Shown piece by piece: positions 24,757 to 34,576 of a DNA stretch of 64,000 bases. Origin of the DNA: WLMZ01 sp963732585 (lineage in GTDB: Bacteria; Actinomycetota; Acidimicrobiia; Acidimicrobiales; Ilumatobacteraceae); contig CAVSZY010000001.1 of the NCBI GenBank assembly GCA_963732585.1, forward strand, positions 124,001 to 188,000, in the 5' to 3' direction. The position numbers were made by a program, and so were the translations under genes. A model generated the notes under the pieces. That model saw only the letters and a list, made by a program, of their open reading frames with translations, had not been told where the DNA came from and searched no databases. The number at the start of each line of letters is the position of its first letter. Within the stretch, counting starts at the first letter, position 1.

Positions 24757-27700
24757 ATGAATCTCGCCTCGCTCGCCCCCTATCTCCGCGAGGAGTCGGC
24801 GCTCACCCACGCCATCGGACAACCGAGCGCGGTGATCGCCATTCCCGAAGTCGCCCGACCGATCTCGCTGGCTGCGCTACAACACCTCAGCGCCCGGCGC
24901 CCTCTGGTTATCGCTTGCCCAACCGGCACAGCCGCCGGTCTGCTGTACGACGATCTGCAACAGTTCATGGCGCCCGACGAAGTGGTGCTCTTCCCCGCCT
25001 GGGAAACGCTGCCCTTCGAACGTGTCAGCCCAAGTGTCGAGACGATGGGACGCCGTCAACAGGTGTTATGGCGGGCCCGCGACCCGCAGCGCTGCCCGGC
25101 GATCATCATCGGCAGTGTGCGCTCCTTGCTGCAGCGCCTCGGCCCCGACGCCCTCGGTGTCGAGCCCGTGCGGGTCACCCCCGGGGCGATCATCGACCCA
25201 GACGAGCTGATGAACACCCTCGTCGCCGGCGGCTACCGTCGCGAGGATCTGGTCGAGCACCGCGGCGAGGTCGCCCGCCGTGGCGCAATCATCGACGTCT
25301 ACCCCTCCACCGCCGACGCCCCGATCCGCATCGATCTGTGGGGCAACGATGTGGATCGGTTGACCACCATCAGCGTCAACGACCAGCGCAGCATCGCCGA
25401 CCTCGACGAAGCACTGATCTTCCCGGCCCGCGAGCTGATCCCTAGCGACGCGGTGCGCCAACGCGCCGCCCAACTCGTGGCCAGCGAGCCATGGGGACGC
25501 GAGCAGTGGGAACGCCTCGCCGAAGGCGCCCACTTCGAAGGCATGGAGAGCTGGCTGCCCTGGCTCAGCGACGACCAACGCTTACTCACCGATGTGCTCT
25601 CGCCATCAGCCAAGGTGGTGTTGATCGAGCCGAAGCGGATGCGTGACCGCGCTGTCGATCTGCTCGCCGAGGAGGACGACCTGGCCAGGGCGCTGGCGAG
25701 CACCTGGGATCGCGACCCCGACCTCGGGTTCCCCCGCCTGCATGCCGAGCCCGACGCATTGCTGAGCAAGGCCGGCGGCGTGTGGATGATCACCTCGGCA
25801 CCAGAGAACCCGGATGCACCGATGGTCGCGGCCAGTGGTTGGGGCCCCGTCGTCGGCGACGGCGAAAGCCTGACCTATCGCCTGCGCGATCTGCTCGCCG
25901 ATAAATGGCGGGTGATCATCGCCGCCGATGGCGAAGGCTCGGCCACCCGGCTGGCCAGCCTGCTCGCCGATCGCGGCCTCGACCTCCCGGTGGTGCACAA
26001 CGACGACTTCGCTCGTCCGGGTGGTCGCGTCGTCGTCGCCGCGCTGCATCGCGGGGTCACGATTCCCAGCGCCAAGATCGCCATCGTTGCCGAAGGCGAC
26101 CTCACCGGCCGGCGCCGCACCCACCGCCAACCGCGGGCCCGCAAACGCGCCAGCGCCGCCTTCTTCGAAGATCTCAAACCCGGCAACTACGTCGTGCACT
26201 ACCAGCACGGCGTCGGGCACTACGAGGGCATGGTCAAGCGCACAATCGGTGGTGTCGAGCACGACTACCTGCTGCTGGCCTACAAGGGCGGCGACAAGCT
26301 CTACATCCCCAGCGACCAGATCGACACCATCCGCCAATACGTCGGCGGTGAGACCCCGGTGCTGCACCGCCTCGGCGGCGCCGATTTCGCCAAGGCCAAA
26401 GCCAAAGTTCGCTCCGCTGTGCGCGAAATTGCCCAGGAACTGGTGGTGCTCTATCAGAAGCGGGTCAACGCCACCGGCCACAGCTTCGCCATCGACACCC
26501 CGTGGCAACAAGAGATGGAGGACGCCTTCGCCTTCGTCGAGACACCCGATCAGCGCAAAGCGATCGAAGAGACCAAGAACGACATGGAGCAGCCGTTCCC
26601 GATGGACCGCCTGGTGTGCGGTGACGTCGGTTTCGGCAAGACCGAGGTCGCAGTGCGCGCCGCGTTCAAGGCCATCCAAGACGGCAAACAGGTCGCCGTG
26701 TTGTGTCCGACAACGCTCTTGGCAACGCAACACGGCAACACCTTCGCCGACCGTTTCTCCGGTTTCCCGATCCGCGTCGAAGTGCTCAGCCGCTTTCTGA
26801 CCAACGCGCAGGCCCGCAAGGTGATCGAAGGCCTGGCCAGCGGCGAGGTCGACCTGGTCATCGGCACTCATCGTTTGTTGCAGGAGTCGGTGAAATTCAA
26901 AGACCTCGGCCTGCTCGTCGTCGACGAAGAACAGCGTTTCGGCGTGCAGCACAAAGAGACGATGAAGAAGATGAAGACCAACGTCGATGTGCTGACGCTG
27001 ACGGCGACGCCAATCCCACGAACGCTGGAGATGAGTCTCGTCGGCATTCGTGACCTCTCGTTGTTACAGACGCCACCGGCGGATCGCCAGCCGATTCTGA
27101 CCTTCGTCGGCGAATACGACGAACGGGTCGCCGTCGAGGCCATCCGGCGTGAGCTGCTGCGTGAGGGCCAGGTCTTTTGGGTCCACAACCGGGTCCGCTC
27201 GATCGACATGGCGGCCTTGCGTCTGCGTGAGCTGGTACCCGAGGCGCGCATTGCCATCGCCCACGGCCAGATGGATGAAAGCCTGCTCGAGCAGGTCGTT
27301 CTCGACTTCTGGGAAGGCCGCTTCGACGTCTTGGTGTCGACGACGATCATCGAAAGCGGCATCGATATGCCAACGGTGAACACCCTCGTCGTCGAGCGCG
27401 CCGACATGCTTGGCCTCGGCCAATTGCACCAGCTTCGCGGTCGTGTCGGGCGCAGCGGCAGCCGGGCCTACGCCTATCTCTTCCACCCCCGTGACAAGTC
27501 GTTGTCGGAAGAGGCCTACGAGCGACTGAAGACGATCGGTGAAGCAACCGAACTCGGCAGCGGGTTCAAGATCGCGATGCGCGACCTCGAAATCCGCGGT
27601 GCGGGCAACCTGCTCGGCCAAGCCCAAAGCGGCCACATCGCCGCCGTCGGCTACGACCTCTACTGCCAGATGGTCACCGAGGCCGTCGGCGAATTGAAGG

Positions 27701-28176
27701 GTGAAACGAAGAAGGAGCCGTCGGAGATCAAGCTCGACGTGCCCACCGACGCCCACCTCCCCGCCGACTACATGCCCAAGGAAGAGCTGCGCTTGGAGGC
27801 CTACCGCCGTTTGGCGGCGATCACCACCGACGCCGACGTCGACGACATCCGCGCCGAGTGGGAGGACCGTTATGGCCCGCTGCCCGAGGCCGCCGAAGCG
27901 CTGTTGATGATCGGCCGGCTGCGCGCCGACTGCCACCGGATTGGGCTGCGCGACATCACCATCTCCTCCAACCAGGCCCGCCTCGGACCGATCGCGCTGA
28001 AGATGAGCGAGTCGCTGCGCCTGCGCCGCCTGGCTCGTGAAGCGTTGTACAAGGACGATCAAAAGCAGCTGGTCATCCCGATCAAGAAGGGCACCAATCC
28101 GGCGACGTTCTTGGTCGGATTCCTGCGCGAGCTGATTCCGCCAGTATCGAATGAGCCGGTAGGGTCACAGCCGTGA
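24757..28176 (+). CDS. mfd: Transcription-repair coupling factor
   Basis: A 1139-residue ATP-dependent translocase that removes stalled RNA polymerase and recruits UvrA. The N-terminal part has the UvrB-like domains (FPAWETLPFERVSPS), then the RNA-polymerase-interacting domain (GNYVVHYQHGVGHYEGM), the RecG-like motor with Walker A GDVGFGKTEVA, the DEEQ box (VVDEEQRFGV), LTATPIPRTLEMS and the TIIESGIDMP/QLHQLRGRVGRS motifs, and a C-terminal TRCF domain. ATG at 24757 begins the conserved sequence; an upstream in-frame start would add 27 residues of poor quality. Confidence 0.97.
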   Translation: MNLASLAPYLREESALTHAIGQPSAVIAIPEVARPISLAALQHLSARRPLVIACPTGTAAGLLYDDLQQFMAPDEVVLFPAWETLPFERVSPSVETMGRRQQVLWRARDPQRCPAIIIGSVRSLLQRLGPDALGVEPVRVTPGAIIDPDELMNTLVAGGYRREDLVEHRGEVARRGAIIDVYPSTADAPIRIDLWGNDVDRLTTISVNDQRSIADLDEALIFPARELIPSDAVRQRAAQLVASEPWGREQWERLAEGAHFEGMESWLPWLSDDQRLLTDVLSPSAKVVLIEPKRMRDRAVDLLAEEDDLARALASTWDRDPDLGFPRLHAEPDALLSKAGGVWMITSAPENPDAPMVAASGWGPVVGDGESLTYRLRDLLADKWRVIIAADGEGSATRLASLLADRGLDLPVVHNDDFARPGGRVVVAALHRGVTIPSAKIAIVAEGDLTGRRRTHRQPRARKRASAAFFEDLKPGNYVVHYQHGVGHYEGMVKRTIGGVEHDYLLLAYKGGDKLYIPSDQIDTIRQYVGGETPVLHRLGGADFAKAKAKVRSAVREIAQELVVLYQKRVNATGHSFAIDTPWQQEMEDAFAFVETPDQRKAIEETKNDMEQPFPMDRLVCGDVGFGKTEVAVRAAFKAIQDGKQVAVLCPTTLLATQHGNTFADRFSGFPIRVEVLSRFLTNAQARKVIEGLASGEVDLVIGTHRLLQESVKFKDLGLLVVDEEQRFGVQHKETMKKMKTNVDVLTLTATPIPRTLEMSLVGIRDLSLLQTPPADRQPILTFVGEYDERVAVEAIRRELLREGQVFWVHNRVRSIDMAALRLRELVPEARIAIAHGQMDESLLEQVVLDFWEGRFDVLVSTTIIESGIDMPTVNTLVVERADMLGLGQLHQLRGRVGRSGSRAYAYLFHPRDKSLSEEAYERLKTIGEATELGSGFKIAMRDLEIRGAGNLLGQAQSGHIAAVGYDLYCQMVTEAVGELKGETKKEPSEIKLDVPTDAHLPADYMPKEELRLEAYRRLAAITTDADVDDIRAEWEDRYGPLPEAAEALLMIGRLRADCHRIGLRDITISSNQARLGPIALKMSESLRLRRLAREALYKDDQKQLVIPIKKGTNPATFLVGFLRELIPPVSNEPVGSQP

Positions 28177-28688
28177 TTCGTCGCCTTCCCGTTTTCTGTG
28201 CCGCGCTCGGCATCGCCGTCGTCTCCATGACCGGCTGCTCCACGGTTACCAAGAACTCCACTGCCGCCACGGTCAACGACCATGAGCTCACCGTCGAACA
28301 GTTCGAGACCGCAGTCAATGAACTCAAGGGTGTGCTCGACCCAACATTGTTCACGTCGACCTCTGTGCGCGGCGACATCGCCCGCAACCTGCTCAGCAGC
28401 TGGGTGATCGGCCAAGCGATGTTCGACCGCTTGGAATTGGAAGGTAAGTCACCGAGCGCTGAGGTGATCAAGCAGGTTGAAGACGGCGTCGCGCAGTCCG
28501 CTGGCGAGGATTGGGCCGGACTCAGCCAGGCCACGAAGGACACAATTTTGCCAGCGTTCGTCATCGGCGAGATGGCTAGCACCGACCCGACGATCGATAC
28601 CACCGATCTCGGCGGAGCGACGGTCACGATCGATAGCCGCTATGGCATGTGGGACGCCGACAACGCCGTGGTTGTAGCCTCTCGCTAA
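28173..28688 (+). CDS. SurA-N-like lipoprotein (LpqU position)
   Basis: A 171-residue protein with a signal peptide and lipobox (SMTGC), so it is exported and lipid-anchored. The mature part begins TVNDHELTVEQFETAVNEL, the usual opening of SurA/PrsA N-terminal chaperone domains, but there is no peptidyl-prolyl isomerase domain. GTG at 28173 overlaps the mfd stop by 4 bases and its stop shares one base with the next start. A lipoprotein also sits between mfd/mazG and eno in mycobacteria. Confidence 0.78.
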   Translation: MIRRLPVFCAALGIAVVSMTGCSTVTKNSTAATVNDHELTVEQFETAVNELKGVLDPTLFTSTSVRGDIARNLLSSWVIGQAMFDRLELEGKSPSAEVIKQVEDGVAQSAGEDWAGLSQATKDTILPAFVIGEMASTDPTIDTTDLGGATVTIDSRYGMWDADNAVVVASR

Positions 28689-30151
28689 TGTCCGCACGCC
28701 TCCCTAGGGTCGTCATCGTCGGCCTCGGGCCGGGTGACCCGACGCTCGTCAGCGAGCAAACACGCCAGGCGATCTTGGCCAGCCGCGTGCGCTTCTTGCG
28801 CACCTCGATTCACCCGAGCGCACACCTCGTTCCCGATGCGGAAACGTTCGACTCGTTGTACGAGGCCGCGAAGAGCTTTGCCGACGTCTACCAGCAAACC
28901 TCGGACCGGATCGTCGCCGCAGCGATAGAACATGGCGAGGTGCTCTACGCCGTGCCCGGGTCGCCGCTGATCCTCGAGCGCTCGGTGCGCCACCTGCGTA
29001 CCGATCCCCGGATCGAGTGCTCAATCCTGCCAGCCGTGTCGTTCCTCGATGAGGCCTACGCCGCGCTCGGCCTCGACCCCGTGGAATCGGCATTGACGTT
29101 GGTCGATGGTCACGACTTCGCCACCGCTGCGGCGGGGCACCACGGCCCGCTGCTGATCGCTCATTGCCATGCAAACTGGGTGCTCAGCGAGATCAAGCTG
29201 GCCGTCGACGACGCCTCCGACGCGTCGAACGACGACGTCGAGGTGGTCGTCCTGCAGCGGCTCGGCACGTCACAACAGCTGATCACCCACACCACCTGGG
29301 CGGCGATGGATCAAGCCGTCGAAGCCGATCATCTGACGACGCTCTACGTACCCCGCCTCAACGTCGCCGTCGCCGAGCATTACAACCGTTTCCACCGCCT
29401 TGCCCGCACCCTGCGTGAGCAGTGCCCGTGGGACATCGAGCAGACCCATCACAGCTTGCTCCCCTGCCTGATCGAGGAGAGCTACGAGGTGGTCGATGCC
29501 ATCCAACAACTCGATAGCGACAACCCGTCAAGCGACGAGCTGCTGATCGAGGAACTCGGCGACCTGCTCTACCAAATCGAGTTTCACGCCACGATCGCCG
29601 AGCAAGAGGGTCGATTCACCATCGCCGACGTCACCCAAGGTATCCACGACAAGCTCGTGCGCCGACACCCCCACGTCTTTGGTGACGTCGACGCGGACAC
29701 CACGGACGCAGTGCTCAACAACTGGGATGCGATCAAGATGGCCGAGAAGGGTCGCACGAGCATCTTCGAGGGCATCCCATCGGCTTTACCGTCACTGGCC
29801 TACGCCTACAAGGTGGGCCGTAAAGCGGCCAAGGCCGGGTTCGACTGGACCTCGGCCGAAGGGGCGGCAACCAAGATCGTCGAGGAGACCGCCGAGGTCT
29901 TCGCCGCGGCCAACAGTGGCGACCGCGATCACGCTGCTGAGGAACTTGGCGACCTGCTCTTTGCCGTCGTCAACGTTGCCCGGCACCTCGAACTCGATCC
30001 CGAAGTCGCCCTGCGAGCAGCGACGAACAAGTTCCGCAAACGATTCGAAATCGTCAATCAATTGGCCGTCGAGCGCGGCATCACCCTCGACCCGAGCGAT
30101 ATCGGCACCCTCGATGCGCTTTGGGCGCAGGCCAAACAAGGCACCGCCTGA
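28688..30151 (+). CDS. mazG: YabN-type fusion: tetrapyrrole methylase domain + MazG
   Basis: A 487-residue two-domain protein. Residues ~5-225 are a SAM-dependent tetrapyrrole methylase fold (VVIVGLGPGDPTLVSEQT, YAVPGSPLI); residues ~245-485 contain two MazG-type NTP pyrophosphohydrolase modules (CPWDIEQTHHSL, EESYEVVDAI, EELGDLLYQIEFHA; later EETAEVFAAANSG, AEELGDLLFAVVNVAR). The MazG part removes non-canonical NTPs. The same fusion is known as YabN in Bacillus; the function of the methylase half is not established. Confidence 0.93.
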   Translation: MSARLPRVVIVGLGPGDPTLVSEQTRQAILASRVRFLRTSIHPSAHLVPDAETFDSLYEAAKSFADVYQQTSDRIVAAAIEHGEVLYAVPGSPLILERSVRHLRTDPRIECSILPAVSFLDEAYAALGLDPVESALTLVDGHDFATAAAGHHGPLLIAHCHANWVLSEIKLAVDDASDASNDDVEVVVLQRLGTSQQLITHTTWAAMDQAVEADHLTTLYVPRLNVAVAEHYNRFHRLARTLREQCPWDIEQTHHSLLPCLIEESYEVVDAIQQLDSDNPSSDELLIEELGDLLYQIEFHATIAEQEGRFTIADVTQGIHDKLVRRHPHVFGDVDADTTDAVLNNWDAIKMAEKGRTSIFEGIPSALPSLAYAYKVGRKAAKAGFDWTSAEGAATKIVEETAEVFAAANSGDRDHAAEELGDLLFAVVNVARHLELDPEVALRAATNKFRKRFEIVNQLAVERGITLDPSDIGTLDALWAQAKQGTA

Positions 30152-30170
30152 ACTGGTCGCCTGAACTGGT
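30145..30170 (+). repeat. 13-base tandem duplication at the mazG stop
   Basis: CGCCTGAACTGGT occurs twice head to tail; the first copy contains the mazG TGA stop. It looks like a recent small duplication just ahead of the eno ribosome site region. Confidence 0.85.
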
Positions 30171-30186
30171 AGATAGCCTGGCGGCC

Positions 30187-31467
30187 ATGTCTGAAATCGT
30201 CTCCGTCGTTGGCCGCGAAATTCTCGATTCCCGGGGCAACCCGACCGTCGAAGTAGAGGTTCTACTCGATTCCGGGGCGAGCGGCCGTGCTGGCGTGCCC
30301 TCCGGTGCCTCAACCGGCGAACACGAAGCGGTCGAGCTGCGCGACGGCGGCACCCGTTTCATGGGCAAGGGTGTCAGCACCGCCGTTGGGTTCGTCAACG
30401 GTGAGATCGCCGACGCAATCGACGGCTTCAATGCACTCGAACAGCGGCTGATCGATACCACCTTGATCATGCTCGACGGCACCTCGAACAAGGCTCGCCT
30501 CGGCGCCAACGCCATGCTCGGCACCAGCCTGGCCGTCGCCAAGGCGGCAGCCAACGAGCTCGATCTGCCCCTGTACCGCGCTATCGGCGGCCCCAACGCC
30601 CACGTGCTCCCAGTGCCGATGATGAACGTCGTCAACGGCGGCGCGCACGCCGACAACACCATCGACATGCAGGAGTTCATGGTCATGCCGATCGGCGCGC
30701 CGAGCTTTCGCGAAGCGTTGCGCTGGGGCACCGAGGTGTACCACACGCTGAAGAAGTCACTGCACGACCAGGGCTTGGCCACCGCTGTGGGCGACGAGGG
30801 TGGCTTCGCCCCCAACCTGGCGAGCAACGAAGATGCGATCAAGGCCTTGATGGTGGCCATCGAGAAGGCCGGCTACCGCCCCGGCGAAGACATCGCCATT
30901 GCGCTCGACCCGGCGATGAGCGAGCTGTTCAAGGACGGCAAGTATCACCTCGCTGGCGAGGGCAAGGTGCTCAGCGTCGAAGACATGGTCGCCTATTGGG
31001 TTGAACTCGCCGACAAGTACCCGATCGTGTCGATCGAGGACGGCATGGCCGAGAACGACTGGGACGGCTGGAGCTTAATGACCAAAGCCCTCGGCTCGCG
31101 CATCCAGCTCGTCGGTGACGACCTCTTCGTGACCAACACCGAGCGCCTGCAAATGGGCATCGACCGCCACGTGGCCAACAGTGTGTTGGTCAAGGTCAAC
31201 CAGATCGGCACCCTGACCGAAACCCTCGACACCGTGGAGCTGGCCACCCGCCATGCCTACACCAGCGTGATGAGCCATCGCAGCGGCGAGACCGAGGATG
31301 CAACGATTGCCGACCTCGCGGTAGCCACCAACTGCGGCCAGATCAAGACCGGTGCACCGTGCCGCAGCGACCGGGTCGCCAAGTACAACCAGCTGTTGCG
31401 CATCGAGGAACAACTCGGCGAGCAGGCCGAGTTCCGCGGCCGCAACGCCCTCGGGCCACGCCGCTAA
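30187..31467 (+). CDS. eno: Enolase
   Basis: A 426-residue enolase converting 2-phosphoglycerate to phosphoenolpyruvate. It begins with the typical GREILDSRGNPTVEVEV, has GVPSGASTGEHEAVELRD, and the signature LVKVNQIGTLTETLD, then MSHRSGETED. Metal and catalytic residues (E in DEGGFAPNL, D and E in SIEDGMAENDW, K in LVKVNQ) are present. It lies 35 bases after mazG in the conserved order. Confidence 0.98.
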   Translation: MSEIVSVVGREILDSRGNPTVEVEVLLDSGASGRAGVPSGASTGEHEAVELRDGGTRFMGKGVSTAVGFVNGEIADAIDGFNALEQRLIDTTLIMLDGTSNKARLGANAMLGTSLAVAKAAANELDLPLYRAIGGPNAHVLPVPMMNVVNGGAHADNTIDMQEFMVMPIGAPSFREALRWGTEVYHTLKKSLHDQGLATAVGDEGGFAPNLASNEDAIKALMVAIEKAGYRPGEDIAIALDPAMSELFKDGKYHLAGEGKVLSVEDMVAYWVELADKYPIVSIEDGMAENDWDGWSLMTKALGSRIQLVGDDLFVTNTERLQMGIDRHVANSVLVKVNQIGTLTETLDTVELATRHAYTSVMSHRSGETEDATIADLAVATNCGQIKTGAPCRSDRVAKYNQLLRIEEQLGEQAEFRGRNALGPRR

Positions 31468-31718
31468 CCGACGCTGGACGCCAGGTGCCACCGATTGCTG
31501 GGGCGAAGCTGCGAGAATGGCCGCCATGAGCGACGGACACAGGACGAGCACAATCCCTCGGCCACGCCCGCCGCAGGCCGATATCGACGCTGCTGAACCG
31601 GCGCGCGCTGACCGCCACCGCGGATCAGGACGGCTCCTCCGCCCCCGGACGACTCAGCGACTTCACCCGACCGATCCCCGTCGACAAACGCCTCGTTCGG
31701 CGTCGTAGCAACCGTTGG

Positions 31719-32099
31719 GTGCTCGGCCTGATGGCCACATTGATCGTCGCTGCGTTGGTCGCCTCGGTCTTTGTGCTGCCGCTGCAGTCGTGGCTTGGGC
31801 AGAAAGACGAACTGGCCGAGGCACAGTCTGAACTGTCGATCCTGGAGAAGGCCAACAACCAAATCCAGGCCGAGAACGACCGTCTCCTCACACCGGAAGG
31901 CATCCGCGAAGCCGCTCGCGAGGAGATCGATTACGTCGAGCAGGGCGAGCAGCGCATCACCGTCAGCGCCATCACACCTCCGTCCGCTCAGCTTCCCGCC
32001 GGGTGGCCCTACGAGCTGGTCACCCGCATCGTCGAGCTACGTACAGCCGAGCTTGCCGCGGCCGCTGCAGTGGCCCCGCCACCCGCTCCGCAGCCCTAG
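31719..32099 (+). CDS. FtsB/DivIC-like septum formation initiator
   Basis: The minimal frame gives 126 residues: a membrane segment at the N-terminus (LIVAALVASVFVLPL), a coiled coil (KDELAEAQSELSILEKANNQIQAENDRL), the FtsB/DivIC signature IREAAREEIDYVEQGE, and a Pro/Ala-rich tail. GTG 31719 falls at the edge of the membrane segment, and the upstream in-frame sequence (GRLSDFTRPIPVDKRLVRRR) looks like the real cytoplasmic N-terminus but has no start codon. An ATG at 31517 or 31526 lies in another frame; one missing base around 31.59 kb would join them. Location after eno is conserved (Rv1024 in M. tuberculosis). Confidence 0.8.
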   Translation: MLGLMATLIVAALVASVFVLPLQSWLGQKDELAEAQSELSILEKANNQIQAENDRLLTPEGIREAAREEIDYVEQGEQRITVSAITPPSAQLPAGWPYELVTRIVELRTAELAAAAAVAPPPAPQP

Positions 32100-32183
32100 C
32101 GCGCCTGCCCGTGCCATGCGGGCCGATTCATCGCTGGCGACTAGAGTCGCCTCGTTCGATTCTCTACGTCAGGAGTTCGCCGC

Positions 32184-34457
32184 ATGGGCGGAAGCATTCT
32201 CGGCACCCGGGTCATCCGCAAGGAAGACCCGAAGTTTCTCACCGTCGGCGGCGCCTACCTCGACGACATCGACGAACCGCTGCTGCGTGGGCGGGCGTAC
32301 GCCACCTTTGTGCGCAGCCAGGTGGCACACGGAATTCTGAACTCGATCGAGACCAGCGACGCCTTGGCGATGCCCGGCGTGATCGCCGTATACACCGCCG
32401 CCGATCTTGGGTTGCAACCGATTCCGGCGCCTTCCAGCCGCAAGACGCTGCACACTTTGTTGGCCACCGAGCGGGTGCGATTCGTGGGCGAGCCGCTGGC
32501 CGTGGTCATCTCGGAAACTCGCGAGCAGGGCGAAGACGCGGCCGAGTTGGTCTACGCCGACATCGATCCATTGCCAGCGCTGATCGACGTCGAGGAGGCA
32601 GTGACATCGAGTGTCTTGCTGTATCCCGATACCGGCAGCAACATCGTCTTCGACTCGATGATGATCGGCGCGCCGGACAACACAACCGATTTCTTCGACG
32701 GCTGCGAGGTGATCGTCAGCGGGCGTTTCGTCAATCAGCGTGTTGCTCCCTGCCCGTTAGAGGTGCGTGCCAGCGCAGCTGCGTGGGTCGATGGTCGGCT
32801 GTACCAATGGATGAGCACGCAGCATGCGCAGGGTTCCAAGGACCAAATCGTCAAGGCCAACAAACTTGAACCCGATCAGGTGCGGATCATCACGCCCGAT
32901 GTCGGTGGCGGCTTTGGCGCCAAGATTTCGGCCTATGCCGAGGATCAGCTGCTCGGCGAGATCGCCAAGCGCATCGAGCGTCCGGTGTTTTGGCAGGAGA
33001 CGCGCAGCGAGAGCATGGTCGGACTCGGCCATGGTCGGGCCCAGGTGCAGCTGATGACCATCGGCGGCACCCGTGACGGCAAGGTGACCCACTATCAACT
33101 GCGCTTGATCCAAGACACCGGTGCGATCCCCGAGGTGGCCACAGTGCTCGCTCCGTTCATGACCCGGCCGATGGCCAGCGGCGTGTACGCGATCCCCAAC
33201 ATCGAGGTCCGCAGCCTGAGCGTGGTCACCAACACCACCCCTGTCGTTGCCTATCGCGGTGCTGGCCGCCCGGAGGCGACCGCGGCGATCGAACGGGCTT
33301 TGGACATGTTTGCGCTCGAGGTCGGCATCGATGCTGCCGAGATCCGCCGCATCAACCTGATCCCGCCGTTCAACGAGCCGTACACCACCGTGATCGGACA
33401 GACCTACGACGTTGGCGACTATGTCGGCGCGCTCGACCGGGTGCTCGCCGCCGCCGATTACGCCAGTCTGCGCCAAGACCAGGCGGCGCGGCGGGCCAGC
33501 GGCGACGTACGTCAGCTGGGCATCGGCGTCAGCATCTATGTGGAGATCACCGGCGGCGTCCCGCCGATGGGTGACGACGCCAAGATCGAAGTGCTCGAGG
33601 ACGGCAGCGCCCTCGTCTACTGCGGTGCCTCGCCGCATGGCCAGGGTCACGACACCGCGTTCTCGATGCTGGCCAGCGAGCAGACCGGCATTGCCATGGA
33701 TCGCATCACGCTGATCTGGGGCGACACCGATCTCGTTCCCAATGGTGGCGGCACGATGGGTTCTCGCTCGCTGCAGCACGCTGGCTCAGCGGTGAACAAC
33801 GCCGCTGTTGAGTTGGTCGAGCAAGCCAAGCGCCTCGCCGCCCGCCTGTTGGAAGCCGACGAGAGCGATGTCGTGCTCGACAAGGAGGCTGGTGCGTTTC
33901 ATGTCGCCGGAACCCCGGCGCTCAACAAGACGTGGGCCGAGCTCTCTGGCGCGGTTCACAACGAGGGTGGCCTGTCGCAGTCGACCGCATTCCGTTCGGC
34001 GCCAACCTTTCCGTTCGGCGCTCACGTGTCCGTCGTTGAGGTCGACACGGAGACGGGGCAGGTCAAAATGCTGCGCCACATCGCCTGCGACGACGCCGGC
34101 ACGGTGCTCAACCCGCTGTTGCTCGACGGTCAGCGTCACGGCGGCATCGCCCAGGGCGCTGCGCAGGCGCTGCTGGAAGAGGTCCGCTACGACGACGACG
34201 GCAACCCGATCACCTCCAACCTGGCCGACTACGCGATGATCTCCGCCGCCGAGCTACCGAGCTTCGAGCTCGTGTCGATGGAGACCCCGACGCCGCTCAA
34301 CCCGCTTGGAGCCAAGGGCATCGGCGAGAGCGGCACGATCGGTTCGACCCCAGCGCTGCAATCAGCCGTGGTCGACGCCGTCAGTCACCTCGGCGTGCGC
34401 CATATCGATATGCCGACCACAGCCGAAAAGGTGTGGCGGGCAATCAACGGCCAGTAA
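32184..34457 (+). CDS. Molybdopterin-binding subunit, xanthine dehydrogenase/CoxL form II family
   Basis: A 757-residue large subunit of the molybdenum hydroxylase family. The N-terminus (RKEDPKFLTVGGAYLDDI) and the GGGFGAK motif are characteristic. The active-site loop reads AYRGAGR (residues 356-362), which is the form II type, not the AYxCSFR of true CO dehydrogenase. The catalytic Glu is in GIGESG (E715). The FAD (CoxM) and 2Fe-2S (CoxS) partners are absent from the neighbourhood, so the substrate is unknown and the partners must be elsewhere. A GGAG site precedes the ATG. Confidence 0.9.
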   Translation: MGGSILGTRVIRKEDPKFLTVGGAYLDDIDEPLLRGRAYATFVRSQVAHGILNSIETSDALAMPGVIAVYTAADLGLQPIPAPSSRKTLHTLLATERVRFVGEPLAVVISETREQGEDAAELVYADIDPLPALIDVEEAVTSSVLLYPDTGSNIVFDSMMIGAPDNTTDFFDGCEVIVSGRFVNQRVAPCPLEVRASAAAWVDGRLYQWMSTQHAQGSKDQIVKANKLEPDQVRIITPDVGGGFGAKISAYAEDQLLGEIAKRIERPVFWQETRSESMVGLGHGRAQVQLMTIGGTRDGKVTHYQLRLIQDTGAIPEVATVLAPFMTRPMASGVYAIPNIEVRSLSVVTNTTPVVAYRGAGRPEATAAIERALDMFALEVGIDAAEIRRINLIPPFNEPYTTVIGQTYDVGDYVGALDRVLAAADYASLRQDQAARRASGDVRQLGIGVSIYVEITGGVPPMGDDAKIEVLEDGSALVYCGASPHGQGHDTAFSMLASEQTGIAMDRITLIWGDTDLVPNGGGTMGSRSLQHAGSAVNNAAVELVEQAKRLAARLLEADESDVVLDKEAGAFHVAGTPALNKTWAELSGAVHNEGGLSQSTAFRSAPTFPFGAHVSVVEVDTETGQVKMLRHIACDDAGTVLNPLLLDGQRHGGIAQGAAQALLEEVRYDDDGNPITSNLADYAMISAAELPSFELVSMETPTPLNPLGAKGIGESGTIGSTPALQSAVVDAVSHLGVRHIDMPTTAEKVWRAINGQ

Positions 34458-34576
34458 CCGCCCCGGCGCGGGGAGCGATCGAATCGCTTCATAGGCTCCC
34501 GAATTTTTGAGACGAATAGTATTTTTTCGCACTCTTAGTGGTCATACTGTTCAAATCACTGGGAGGTCGAAGAACG

